Source: Pythium myriotylum
Lineage: Eukaryota > Oomycota > Peronosporomycetes > Pythiales > Pythiaceae
Assembly (NCBI GenBank): GCA_023091665.1
Contig: JALJCQ010000028.1
Coordinates: 434,001-498,000 of the forward strand
Direction: 5' to 3'
Length of the DNA stretch: 64,000 nucleotides
Of the stretch, positions 9,764-20,705 are shown one piece after another. Position 1 is the first letter of the stretch; every line of letters begins with the position of its first letter. Below the pieces are notes generated by a model. The model was not told the origin of the DNA. It saw only the letters and a list, made by a program, of their open reading frames with translations, and did not search any database. A program made the translations under genes and the position numbers.

Positions 9764-10880
9764 TGTCTCGCGCCGGAGTAAATTGGCGAATGGATAGGAT
9801 TTGGCTTTCGCGCAGTCTGTGCGACGGTGGTAGGGCTGCGGGTCTCTTCGCCTCACGTGGTGATGCACACCATCTTTGCGGCACAGTACGTAACAGTGAA
9901 GGACCCTTTCGCCGAGATCACAAATCACGGATTCTACGCACCCAGACTTGAGCCATTTCCACTTGGAGTCAGATGTTACATCTCGGTCTGAAGCTCTCTT
10001 TAGAAACCTGACGTCAGCGTCCAATGGATGACTTGTTTAGTACTCGGATGAACCGAATCAACTGATGATGCGAGTGAACACGCGTCGTCTTCCCGCACAT
10101 AAGTCGACCTCCGCCCCTGCCTTGCACAAAGGTCTCACCTGAGATTTGCGCTTCCAGTCGGGACAACAAAACTCTTGTTGCGCGCGGCCGTGGGCCACAC
10201 AAACCTGACCTGATCCGCTGGCTCGTTCGAATCTTCATGATGGTGGAGCCGCCTTTTTCATTCCGGGATAATCATGGTATACCCAGATCGGCCCCCAGAT
10301 CGGAAGCCAGTTCGCCTATCCAGATCGAGCCTTGGCAACTTGAGCCTTTCTCGGCGTCTGTCAATGGGGGCGGCACAAAGCCTTGGATCAAGACGCGGAT
10401 AGAATTCCGACCCCATTAACGTCAGCTATTGCGTTCGCAGCGACCAGGAGTAAAGCTGTTCGTCGGGGTTCGAAACTAGACCCCAACCTGGTCGCATGCA
10501 TTACACGTGTACTGGAGCTGAAAAGATGGCGTGCTTTGTGCCCATCATTGCAAGCACGTTCAAGTTGTGAGCATCCCCACCTCGCATCAACACGCACGTT
10601 TTCAAGCAGCAGAAAGGGTCCCTTAGAGCCGGCTGATTCTCACTGCCAACGGTACAGTAGATACAGTGTACAGCAGACTGCACTTTTCATCAGCGAACGT
10701 AAGTAGAGGGTGTTTGCTCAGTGCAGACTGCACGCAACCTTGCGACAAATTCAGTCGATCCAAACGACACGGCGATCTCTCGTTGGGGGGTTCGAAAGTC
10801 GTCCAAGTTGAAGAGAGAGTCTTGAGACCATACCGCCTAGCGCAAAAAAAATGAAAATAAAAATGTCATTTTTCTAACTT
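9764..10880. other. Intergenic spacer, no gene seen
   Basis: 1.1 kb upstream of copy 2 and downstream of copy 3. It should contain the promoter of copy 2. Several short frames are present, but none has recognisable motifs. Confidence 0.5.
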
Positions 10881-12040
10881 TCAGCTTGAAGAGGACGAGA
10901 TCGAGAACCCGCGGTCCGAGTCGGACGGCGAAAGCTCGCGCAGTGACCAGTTTGCCTCCTTCCCGAGAACTCGGCTCTCGGCCTCCTCTCGTGCAAAAGC
11001 GAGTCCGTCTAGCTGTCTGGTGGACGTGAGGCACGTCGTGCAGAGCCTCACTTTGCATTGTACCATCCGGCGGTCAGGAGCCACGCTGCATAGAACTCGT
11101 TTGTGACGACATCGCGCACAGGTGACTTGCTTGCATAGGACGCACGTGGACTTGGCGCCATGCCGCGTCCACTGCGAGCCACACACGGAGCAGCCGTCGT
11201 GCCGAGCACCTCTGTCGTTCTGGAGGCCGGGCCAGGTCCTCGTCTTCTTTTGCAGCACGCGTGTGAGCTTCTTGGATTGTCCGCAGTCAATGATCTTGTT
11301 CACCGTGGCCAGCGCGCCAGCGAACGACTGGAGAAGTCTGTTGACCAAGAAAGACTCTCGAATTTCAACATACATCATCGAGAAGCACTCGACGATGCCT
11401 GGCGACTGCTGGCGGTAGAGTGTTCGCAACGAGATGTTGAGACGTTCGTATTGAGGCAGCGGCGGTGCATCTGGGAAGGTGATCGAGTGCTCAGGAGATA
11501 CCCGATCTGTTCGCCGTTCGAGAGCTGTCGGGCACCCGTAGCTTCGAGGAGGACAGCGTCATTGTGCTTGGCGATGGCTCGGAGCATGAACGGGATGCTC
11601 TTGACGACCCAGCGCACCGACAGGGACTGAAATGGACGCTCCACTGTCGGGTCGAGGATTGTCGCAAGTACGGCTCCATTTAGGAGCGTATCGCCGATGT
11701 AGAACGTCTTCTTGCGGATCTCGTCGGTGGTGTGGTTGAGTTCACCGTAGAGGGCGTCGTTGACGGTCCCCGAGATTGAGCCCACCGTGAGCAGTAGCTG
11801 CATGTCGCGGTTGCCGGTGCCGTCTCCAGGCTGTTTGTCAACGTAAACTTTCACATTTTCACGTTCTCGCAAGAACTCCCACCGCGCGGTGTCGACGCGA
11901 GAGCCTCGCTTCTGCAAGTAGTTCTCAAACTCGTCTTGGACCTCATCGATCAGCCCCTCAGCCGTGTCGTGCAGCAGTTCCTTGCCATGTGCAGAGAGGT
12001 GGAATGGTCGGTAGGGAGTGACAAATCGAGACTCAGGCAT
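10881..12040 (-). pseudogene. START-like / FYVE-type zinc finger protein (copy 3), frameshifted
   Basis: Starts MPESRFVTPYRPFHLS at 12040. The N-terminal frame runs through NGEQIGYLL and then goes out of register. The C-terminal frame resumes at once as a match to the family (RTLYRQQSP, CSVC, CVLC, CARC, CTTC) and ends in a serine run at 10881. Compared with the paralogues, one base is missing between 11490 and 11491, where a methionine codon lies in the LMHS motif. The rest looks intact, so the break is recent or a sequencing error. If real, the product would be a START-like domain without the zinc finger. Confidence 0.85.
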
Positions 12041-12941
12041 GGGTATGTAATCGCTGGCTGGCAAGTACCGGAGTGATCGCAACGGATCCTTCGAGTCGGG
12101 AGGTACATGGGGAGATCCGTCGCAGCTGGGGCCGAGAAGGACCCATTCAGACTAAACATGAGTAGATGGTTGCGAACCACAAAGGCAGCTCATTCTACTT
12201 GCATGGATCTTGTCGTCATCCTCAATGTCACACTTTGGCATCCACTAAAGCTCGCAGCCACAAAAAGCGAACGGCTTGGAGAGAGTTCCGCGAATCCCAC
12301 TTATAATCCAAAACACACTCGTATGATGAATGAGCAACCGCGACGAAGCGGAATCATGTTGTTGTGCACTTCAAAGCCCGCAAACCTAAGATGCGTGCTG
12401 CGCATCGTTTACAGTCAGTTTCTGTCGTGCTGCTCCGCAGTGACGCCAGTCGGCTCCTTTTTGGCTTGAACTGTCCAGACGTGTACGCTGCGCAAGTGGC
12501 AAAATCGCTTTCCCGTCGCATGATATGCACAGTACATTTTCGCAACTCTACAAGCGATTCCCGACGCAGCTTCGTCTTCCAAACTATGGGACCGGCTTCA
12601 AGTGGAGCCGAGTCAGCTGATTACCAGCCAGTTCACTGGCTCGGTCCGCGTCGAGTAACGCGTGTTCGCCTTGGTATATCATCTTGTTCTGTTTTTTTTT
12701 TTTTTTTTTTTTTTTTTTTCTCGAAACGCTTACAATTCACGACGAAGCGAGTGGAAGGGCTCGTTGGTCGTTGCCCTGACCTTGGACTCACCGGCTCCAT
12801 GCTGCTGTCGCCACTGTCGAGTCGACACACACCCAATTCTTTTGCATTACTTAGAAGAGACCTTGAAATGAAAATCTTTAAATTCAATAGCGGTATCCGA
12901 TACCGATGTCATTGGCATTCATAGTAGTATGTTAGGTCAGA
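12041..12941. other. Intergenic spacer with a poly(T) tract
   Basis: 900 bp between copies 3 and 4. Apart from the 28-nt T run at 12692-12719, no coding frame with recognisable motifs is seen. Confidence 0.5.
12692..12719 (+). repeat. Poly(T) tract, 28 nt
   Basis: Uninterrupted run of 28 T. It could be a retroposed tail read on the opposite strand or a slippage tract. No element boundary was found next to it. Confidence 0.9.
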
Positions 12942-14150
12942 TCAATTGTTGAACATCTCGCAGCTTGAAGAGGACGAGATTGAGTATCCGCCTGAAGAGC
13001 TCGAGGTCTCTTGAAACCCCACGCTGGACCAGTGACCCGTGAGCAACTGCGTCGATCTGCTTCGCACTTCTTCCTGGGCAAACGCGAACGCGTCAAGCTT
13101 CTTCGTTGACGCAATGCACGGCGTGCAGAACCGCATCTTGACGTTGAGCAGCTGCCGGTCCGCGGCGATCACACCCATGGAGAGCTTGATACGGCAGCGT
13201 CTGCACGCGGTTTGCCTGCAGATCGCACAGTTTGACTTGGTTCCTTTGCGAGCGCTTCGCGACGCTGAGCCGCAGACCGAGCACGCGCTGTTGTGAGAAG
13301 CTACCTCGTGGTCGTGAAGCTGTGGGAGGAACCCCGGTTTTCTGTGCACGAGCATCGAGAGTTTTTTGAGATAGCTGCACTCGACACTCTCATTGGCTGA
13401 GAGAAGTGCGTCTGCGATCGATTTGAGCACGAACGTGGTCGTAAACGATTCTTTGATCTCGACGTACAAGAGCGAGAAGACCTCGATTGTGGTCGGACTC
13501 GTTTGCCTGTAAAGAGTACGAACAGACATGTTCAGGCGGTCATATTGAGGCAGCGCTGGCGTCTTCGGGAATGTGACCGAGTGCATGAGCATGAAACCGA
13601 CTTTGTCGCCATTCGACAGTTCGCGGATGCCTATGGCCTCGAGACCAACACCGTCCGTGTGCTTTGCAACTGCTCGCAGCAGGAAAGGAATGCCTTTGAC
13701 GATCCATCGCACAGACATGGACTGGAAGGGCTGCTCCAAAGTCGGCTCGAGGATTGTAGAGAGCACAGCGCCGTCGATCATGGTGTCATTGGAGTAGAAG
13801 GTCTTGATGCGGATATCATCCGTGCTGTGATTAAGCTCCCCATAGACGGCATCGTGTACCGTGCCTTTGATTGTGCCGACGGTCAGCAGAAGTTGCATGT
13901 CCTTGTTCCCGGTCCCCGCGCCAGGTCGTTTATCGATATACACGTGGACATCCTCTTTCTCTTTGAGCAGATTCCATCTCGCGGCATCAACAGTCGATTG
14001 GCGCTTCCAAAGGTAGTTCTCGAACTCTTCTTGACACTCGTCGAGCAATCCGAACGCGAGATCGTGGAGTTCCTCTTTCTCGTCGAGAGAGAGATCTAGC
14101 GGCGGGTATGGGCTGGCGAAGAGGCTTTTAGGAAGCTTAGAAGGAGGCAT
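12942..14150 (-). CDS. START-like domain / FYVE-type zinc finger protein (copy 4)
   Basis: 402 aa, starting MPPSKLPKSLFASPYPPLDL. The START-like region covers about residues 1-260, with family motifs YIDKRPGAGTGN and PFQSMSVRWIVKG. The zinc finger lies at about residues 291-343 with pairs CSVC, CAIC, CRRC and CTPC. The tail is serine-rich. It is much closer to the inverted copy 5 (17367-18596) than to copies 2, 6 or 7; the two share long runs such as DLAFGLLDECQEEFENYLWK. Intact, with no intron evident. Likely a cytoplasmic lipid- or membrane-binding protein by family; its substrate is unknown. Confidence 0.9.
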   Translation of the reverse strand: MPPSKLPKSLFASPYPPLDLSLDEKEELHDLAFGLLDECQEEFENYLWKRQSTVDAARWNLLKEKEDVHVYIDKRPGAGTGNKDMQLLLTVGTIKGTVHDAVYGELNHSTDDIRIKTFYSNDTMIDGAVLSTILEPTLEQPFQSMSVRWIVKGIPFLLRAVAKHTDGVGLEAIGIRELSNGDKVGFMLMHSVTFPKTPALPQYDRLNMSVRTLYRQTSPTTIEVFSLLYVEIKESFTTTFVLKSIADALLSANESVECSYLKKLSMLVHRKPGFLPQLHDHEVASHNSACSVCGSASRSARKGTKSNCAICRQTACRRCRIKLSMGVIAADRQLLNVKMRFCTPCIASTKKLDAFAFAQEEVRSRSTQLLTGHWSSVGFQETSSSSGGYSISSSSSCEMFNN

Positions 14151-15182
14151 TGGTGGTTGCAGTAGGACGTGGCGATTGGAGAAGTGAGTGAACCAGAAGT
14201 CCGAACTCGAGCCACGGTCTCATCCATTAGTATCCACGAACGAGGCCCGTCATCATCAGATGGATCCTCTGCCGAAAGGCGGGTGAGAGCGTCTGGATCT
14301 TCCAGAGTTTGGGGGGGGCTCTGTCAAGCATTATATTCACTGTATCAATTTATATAACCTATGATACGGTAGTTAAAATGTGACGAACCGTTGCCCATAA
14401 ACCCTCATGACGAATTTATCGTAGCAGTTTATCACGGAGATACGATGTCTTCTCTACCGGCCTCGTGCAACATTCACGAATAACGAGTTCCTGTCTTATA
14501 TTCATGCAACAGCTTGTCGGTTGAACCGAGAACTGCTAGGTCACCTATCGGAGCTGATGTGGTTGGCCTTTCACCAACAGCTATGTATTCCAGCGCGGTT
14601 TTTAAGCAAACTGGCTGGATATAAATATCCAGAGCTTCCCGTGCAACGCGCGGCATTTGTGCCCGCATTCTGTTCACAAAATTGGGTCAATTTGGCAGCC
14701 AAGCAAAGAACCCATCACCATCCCACTCTATATCGATGAACAGATGTTGTTATATCAGTAGATATGGGCCTTCGATCTCGGTGGGCAGGAGCCTCGCCGA
14801 CCTCCGCTTCGCTCCGGTGGTTCGATACTAGATTATACATTCAACGCATGCTTGTGGGTCCGCTGTCTGCCACTGCAGGACCCACGCCCTAGCACCGGAG
14901 TGTAGCGTTAGCTGCGGGCGTGGGGGCCCCCCTGCTAATCGCGGCACAGCTCCCGATCACCATCTAGCAAAGTTATTTACTAATACAAGTTATTATTCTA
15001 GCGAGCAAAATCTTATTCGGTGTGGATGACTTCCGAGCAGGTGACAGATTGACTGGTGTGTAGGCTCTCCAGATGGATGACTATCGAGTTGATTCTCAAA
15101 ACGGACGACGTTACACCAAGTGCACAATTCAGGGGATGAGAATCGAGTGAATAAAGCAGATTAACGTTACGGTATTTTTAAC

Positions 15183-15660
15183 ATGTTCTCAACTCTCTTC
15201 GAAGAACCTGTTCCCGTCATGGACCGTGATCACGACGTTGAGTTCGCTACACGCCGCGAAGATGTGTCCATGCATAGCCCAAATGATAATGCACTTAGTG
15301 CGATGGAATTGACTTCTGGTGGAACTTTGGCCACTTGGTATAACCACGAAGAAAAGCGTGGTAGATTCGCCTGCAGGTGCATCCCTCACGCAGAGTGCAT
15401 GATGTTGATGCGTGTGGTTGAGAACCACGACGATACCTCGTCGCGCGTGGTGGGACGCACGAAGAGCGTGTCCAGGGTGTTGCGGTGAAGTGAGTAGAGA
15501 GTGGAGGTCGCTACAAGTGGCGTGTTGCGTTCAACAGTGACCGCAAGGAGGGCTCGGTAACGATTCGCCCCACGCTAACGATGTACAGGTACTGTACAAA
15601 GGCTAAGCTGGATGCTGAAGAACACACTATTGGGCCCTTGTTCATTAATCGATGTACAGT
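15183..15660 (+). pseudogene. Decayed or spliced coding remnant
   Basis: A 101-codon frame begins MFSTLFEEPVPVMDRDHDVE and contains HEEKRGRFACRCIPHAECM. After its stop, coding-like text continues in another frame (GGRYKWRVAFNSDRKEGSVT, then YRYCTKAKLDAEEHTIGPLF). Either an intron lies near 15489 or the gene has a frameshift. The Cys/His and basic character could suit a transposase-type finger, but no family was recognised. Confidence 0.35.
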
Positions 15661-15899
15661 GGAGGCTGCTCGAGCTTGAGACTCGCAAATGTACAGTATG
15701 TGTTTAGCCCACGGAACAACCAACCTCCGCGTGGCAGAAGCTGCACTTGGTCTGCGAAGAGAATGGGCTGTAAAGATCGCGAGATCATGGATGAAAGGAG
15801 ATGATGGGCTTGACACGCATGCAGGCACAGCAGTCTACATTAATAGTCTACTTACCCAACGAAGCCGCTGTATGCTAAAGTCTTTCACTCACTCTGTCT

Positions 15900-15902
<3 letters not shown>

Positions 15903-15940
<38 letters not shown>
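15903..15940 (+). repeat. (CT)n microsatellite
   Basis: 38 nt of uninterrupted CT dinucleotides. Confidence 0.95.
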
Positions 15941-15943
<3 letters not shown>

Positions 15944-17366
15944 CAAGACAAGCAGGTGCGACGCATTCGCTTGCGAAGGCATCGTATCATGCGATGCCTC
16001 CAGATAGACATGAGCTAGTGACACCGAAACGTTGGCAGCTGCCTTTCGCCATCTGACCGGGAGCCAGAACAGTACTGTGCAGAACTCGGTCTGCGCAACA
16101 CACACCCGGATTATCCAACGCGTCAATGAGGACCTATGCTCCACACAAAGACTGTTGCTCTTCTGACAGCTCGGTCGATCGTGGACCCGGCACGCGTGGA
16201 TAAGCCCCTGTGCCCGGCTATAGGGGAGATTGTGGCAACGAGCTGGGACGTATTCAACCTCGGGAACAGCCACGTCGCCATAATCTCCGTCTGGAATCCC
16301 CAACAGGCCCTCTTGTTTGACGAGGCATGATTGATGGGTCGTTGGTAACAGGACCTCGTGTCGTTGCGTCGGCAAGACATTGATCTCTAGGATTCCTAGT
16401 TCTGAGAGGAGACGCGATCTTGGTGATCAGCGATGGATAACTTATCCACGACGCGGCCTGGACCACTTCAACTTTGAGCCGAACCTGAATTCGGATCGAG
16501 TCGTGTACTGTACACAATGTCGATCCTGTTTCATCGGACCTCCAAGGGTGGTCGTGGTCTTGAGCGATGGGCCCCACAAGAACAAGAAAAGGATTTGGAC
16601 TGTAATTATGATGTTGAGGAGGTTCAAGTGGAGAAGTTGCTTGGAAAAACTTCTTGTGCGAACTCACAAGGGTCCTGGCCCGTGCCGTCATGCCCAGAAC
16701 CGGAGTGGCTCAAGGAAACCTGGAGCGTGTCACGAGACACGCAGTAGTTGATCAGCAATCCTCTCGCCTAGTTTGACGTCGCGTAAAGGGCACCACTGGC
16801 GTGGCTCTGAGGGAGAGAGAGGGAGACGCTCGCAGGAGACCCTCAAACGTCTGACAACAGACGCCAGTGTACACAACCTCTCGTTCCAGTGTCCTCCTTG
16901 CGCCGACGAGCCAAGAAGGTCTTCTACTCCGGTACACATGGGCCATCGGTAGCCTTTCTAACGCATCAAGCCCCACCGAGCTCCGGTTGAGACCGACGGC
17001 GTGTATTTCTGTACACAGCCTTGTCGTCGACAGAGAAGTGTTTTTCTGGTCCGGCTCCAGGCTGTCATCTCGCTCAGTGTGGTAATCCACGCTCGCGCTG
17101 GCGACTTTCCCATGCGGCTGATCCTTTACGAGTCCCAATTGTACTGAACTGTCAGCATTCGAAAAACGCGAGATCGCCCAGTCTCTGGGTGCGTTCGCAC
17201 CCCATCCGCTTCCACAGGAGGGTCCTCTCGTCTGAACCTGCGGAGCGACGAATGTCGCTTTGTCCTGAGCGGACTAATCAGTCGCGGCTCATCTCCACGG
17301 GCTCTTTCAAGAGACCAGTCCACAGGGGAGAAGCAACACCTAGTTTGCCAGTTTTGAATTCCAGCC

Positions 17367-18596
17367 ATGCCGTCGAACCTCTTCGCGAGCCCGTACCCAG
17401 CACTCGATCTCTCTCTCGACGAGAAAGAAGAACTCCACGATCTCGCGTTCGGACTGCTCGACGAGTGTCAAGAAGAGTTTGAGAACTACCTCTGGAAGCG
17501 CCAATCGACTGTTGATGCTGCGAGATGGAATCTGCTCAAAGAGAAAGAAGATGTCCACGTGTACGTCGATAAACGGCCCGGTGCAGGAACGGAAAACAAG
17601 GACATGCAGCTTCTGCTGACCGTCGGCACGATCAAAGGCACTCTTCACGATGCTGTTTACGGCGAGTTCAACCACAACACGGATGATATCCGCATCAAGA
17701 CCTTCTACTCCAATGATACCATGCTCGATGGCGCTGTGCTCTCCACAATCCTCGAGCCTACGATGGATCAGCCCTTTCAATCCATGTCTGTGCGGTGGAT
17801 CGTCAAAGGCATTCCGTTACTGCTGCGAGCCGTTGCAAAGCACAATGACACCGTCTTTATCGAGACCACGGGTATCCGCGAGCTCTCGAACGGCGACAAA
17901 GTCGGTTTCATGCTCATGCACTCGGTCACGTTCCCGAAGACGCCGGCACTACCTCAGTACGATCGACTTAATGTCTCGGTTCGGACGCTGTACCGCCAGC
18001 ACGACGCAGACACGGTCCAGGTCTTCACGCTCATGTACCTGGAACTGAAAGAAACCCCCATTGTCACGGCGCTTGTGCTCAAATCGATCGCAGACGCGCT
18101 GCTAGTCGCGCAGCAGAATATCGAGTGCAGCCAGCTCAAGAAGCTCGCACGGCTAGTGCAAAAGAAAGCTACGCTGCAACATGAGGCCCACGAGCCAGCG
18201 ACGCTCGACGGCACGTGTTCGGTGTGCGGCTGCAAGTCGCGGTCAGCTTGCCAGGGCGCCAAGTCGAGCTGTGCGATCTGCCGCAAGGCGACGTGCAAGC
18301 GATGCCGCATCAAGCGCCGCATGGCCGTGATCACGCCCGACAGGCAGCTACTTTCTGTGGACATGCGCTTCTGCACGCCGTGCATCGCGTCGGCCAAGCA
18401 GCTCGACGCGTTCGCATTCGCTCAGGAAGAAGTGATCGATGCGAGATCACTCAAGGACACCGAGTCGTTCAAGTCCAGCTCGGCCTTCCGCACGACCTCG
18501 TCTTCATCCTCAATGGAGTCGTACTTCATTACCCACAGCAACCCGTCGATGTCTTCATCGTCGACTGAGTCAAGCTCGGGCAGGCTGCGGTTGTAG
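17367..18596 (+). CDS. START-like domain / FYVE-type zinc finger protein (copy 5, inverted)
   Basis: 409 aa, starting MPSNLFASPYPALDLSLDEK; the only family member on the plus strand. The START-like region covers residues about 1-260. The zinc finger at about residues 280-335 has pairs CSVC, CAIC, CKRC and CTPC. The long serine-rich tail ends SSTESSSGRLRL. Near-identical to copy 4 in the N-terminal half but with its own C-terminus. It ends about 110 bp before the end of copy 6, tail to tail. Function is inferred only from the domains. Confidence 0.9.
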   Translation: MPSNLFASPYPALDLSLDEKEELHDLAFGLLDECQEEFENYLWKRQSTVDAARWNLLKEKEDVHVYVDKRPGAGTENKDMQLLLTVGTIKGTLHDAVYGEFNHNTDDIRIKTFYSNDTMLDGAVLSTILEPTMDQPFQSMSVRWIVKGIPLLLRAVAKHNDTVFIETTGIRELSNGDKVGFMLMHSVTFPKTPALPQYDRLNVSVRTLYRQHDADTVQVFTLMYLELKETPIVTALVLKSIADALLVAQQNIECSQLKKLARLVQKKATLQHEAHEPATLDGTCSVCGCKSRSACQGAKSSCAICRKATCKRCRIKRRMAVITPDRQLLSVDMRFCTPCIASAKQLDAFAFAQEEVIDARSLKDTESFKSSSAFRTTSSSSSMESYFITHSNPSMSSSSTESSSGRLRL

Positions 18597-18705
18597 CAGT
18601 CAAATATTTGTTGATTTGTTGGTTTCGATATCCGTCGCCGTGTGACGAGACAATTATAATTTTGCACCATTTGACTGAATTTTTCGAAGTTCAAAGACAT
18701 CCTAC

Positions 18706-19842
18706 CTAACTGGACCTGATCGAGTCGATCGACGACGTGCTTCGATCGCTCGAGAACCACTGCCACTCTCCTCGCAGCTCGTCCTGCGCCGCGGCGGCTG
18801 CGTCGAGCTTCTTGGCCGATGCGATGCATGGCCGGCAGAACCGCATCTTCAGTTCCAGCAACTGCCGATCGGGGCCGACGACGCAGATTTTTCGCTTGTC
18901 GCGGCAATCTCCGCATGTGATAGCACCGCAGATGGCGCACATGGACTTGACGCCACGATAAGCTCCACGCGACTGCGAGCTGCACACCGAGCAGCCTTCC
19001 AAAACCGATCGGTGGTGGTGGACCACGAAAGTCCTGCTCTTGTTTTGAACCAAGACCGCGAGTTTCTTGAGCTGCGCACAGACAAGCACGCGCGGCAGCA
19101 TACACAGCACGTCCTCCGATAAATCTTTCATGGCCATGGCAGCGATGAACGGCGGCTCGTGCATCTCGATGAACGCTGTGCGAAAGACTTGCAGTGTCGT
19201 CGGCGTCGCTTGACGATACAATGTACAGAACGAGAACTGGACGCGCAAGTACTTTGGTAACTCCGGTGTCTGTGGGAACTCGATCGAGTGCATGAGCTGA
19301 TAGCCCACGTCCTCGCCATTCGACAGCTTCTTCACGCCGGTGGCCTCCAGGTACAAAAAGTCGCGGTTCTTGGCGATCGCACGAGCAAAGAACGGGATCT
19401 GCTTGACGCACCAGCGCACAGTCATGGACTGGAACGGTGCGTCGACTGTCGGTTGCTCGATGGTCTCAAGCACGGCGCTGTCTATGAACGAGTCCTTGAC
19501 GTATGCGGTCTTTATGCGCATGGCCTCGATGTTCTGCGCGAGCTCGCCGTACATGGCGTCGTTGAGCGTGCCGGGCATTGTGCCCTGGGTGAGCAAGTGA
19601 TGGAGATACTTGTTGGGCGTACCAGCACCAGGACGGCGGTCGTAGTACATGTGTAGGTTTTCCCGTGAGCGAAGCAACTCCCACTGGCTCGCGTCGAGCG
19701 TCGAGTTGGACTTCCAGATGAAGGTCTCATAGCGATCAATCACGTCGTGGACGACGTTCTGTAGCGTCTCGTGGAGATGCTCCTTCTCGTCGAGCGAGAG
19801 CTCGACCTTGGGGTACGGACTGCAGTAGAGCGGCTTGGGCAT
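18706..19842 (-). CDS. START-like domain / FYVE-type zinc finger protein (copy 6)
   Basis: 378 aa from the ATG at 19842 (MPKPLYCSPYPKVELSLDEK). An upstream in-frame ATG at 20010 would add 56 residues without family similarity. The START-like region carries MYYDRRPGAGTPN and PFQSMTVRWCVKQ. The finger pairs are CSVC, CAIC, CGDC and CRPC. It is nearly the same as copy 7, including the first bases upstream of the start, so the two arose by a recent tandem duplication. Intact and intronless. Confidence 0.9.
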   Translation of the reverse strand: MPKPLYCSPYPKVELSLDEKEHLHETLQNVVHDVIDRYETFIWKSNSTLDASQWELLRSRENLHMYYDRRPGAGTPNKYLHHLLTQGTMPGTLNDAMYGELAQNIEAMRIKTAYVKDSFIDSAVLETIEQPTVDAPFQSMTVRWCVKQIPFFARAIAKNRDFLYLEATGVKKLSNGEDVGYQLMHSIEFPQTPELPKYLRVQFSFCTLYRQATPTTLQVFRTAFIEMHEPPFIAAMAMKDLSEDVLCMLPRVLVCAQLKKLAVLVQNKSRTFVVHHHRSVLEGCSVCSSQSRGAYRGVKSMCAICGAITCGDCRDKRKICVVGPDRQLLELKMRFCRPCIASAKKLDAAAAAQDELRGEWQWFSSDRSTSSIDSIRSS

Positions 19843-20705
19843 CGTGGCAGCAAATCGTCGAGTGAGCGTCGTACTGTAGAGATCCGGGGCTGTCTCTCTG
19901 TCACTCTCAGTCAAGTTGTCTTCTCGCCCACATAGACAGAGAGAATGAGAGAGAGAGGGGAGAGGAAGACTATCGTCAGACATGGTGATGCGGAGCTCTT
20001 GAGTGGCCAAGTTACGTCGTGACTCGCTGTGACCAGGTTTCTACCAGACGGTCCACGCATGCGATGCAGAGACCGTGCACCGTCGGACGACGTCCCGTGA
20101 GCTCGTGTCTCCCAGCGACCTGGCTAGCTGCTCGTCCAGAAGGCATAAAGTATTCGGTGTAATCCGTTTATAAAGTGATACTTGTAGAGTTGTCTCCAAT
20201 CGAACCTTACTCACTTTGTATGCGGTTACAAAGTGCTATCGCAATTGACATTCGCTTCGTCAGATCGGAGGTCCCCGTCGCCAGAAAAGCAGACAACACC
20301 TCGCACACAACGATCATCTGGTGACGGAGGTCTCCTCACGAGGATGCAGAGCAGCGACTCGGGCTGAGAGGGGACAGACTGTGAAGCGAGCAAGAAACGT
20401 TGAATCAATCAGCAGAAGCCGGACCTCTTGGGTGAATTTCTGGGACGTCGTCGCCGGGCCCGTCCATGGGTAGATGTGTTGGGCGGCGGCAGTAATGGAT
20501 GAGCGATGCGCTCGGGGACCCGACGCCATCGCTCAAGATGTGTGGATCCTGTGAGGCCATCGCAAGGATGCGCACGTCGCTCGTGGATAATCCTGCATCG
20601 ATAGTTATCCCCAAGTTCGCGACTGAGACTTGAAGATGCTTCTCAACCTTGACTCCATTCACGCGACAAGACATCAAGACTACTGTATGATACTGTAACC
20701 TGACA
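19843..20705. other. Intergenic spacer between copies 6 and 7
   Basis: 860 bp containing the upstream region of copy 6, with a purine-rich GAGAGA stretch near 19937-19965. No gene seen. Confidence 0.5.

Larger units (their letters stand above)
14151..17366. other. 3.2-kb spacer between the divergent copies 4 and 5
   Basis: It must contain the promoters of copies 4 and 5, which point away from each other. It also holds a possible SINE-like fragment (14760-14960), a decayed frame (15183-15660) and a CT microsatellite (15903-15940). No intact gene with recognisable motifs is seen in the rest. Confidence 0.5.

Noticed and set aside
15903..15940. CRISPR-like or satellite array
   Set aside because: It is a plain CT microsatellite without spacers.
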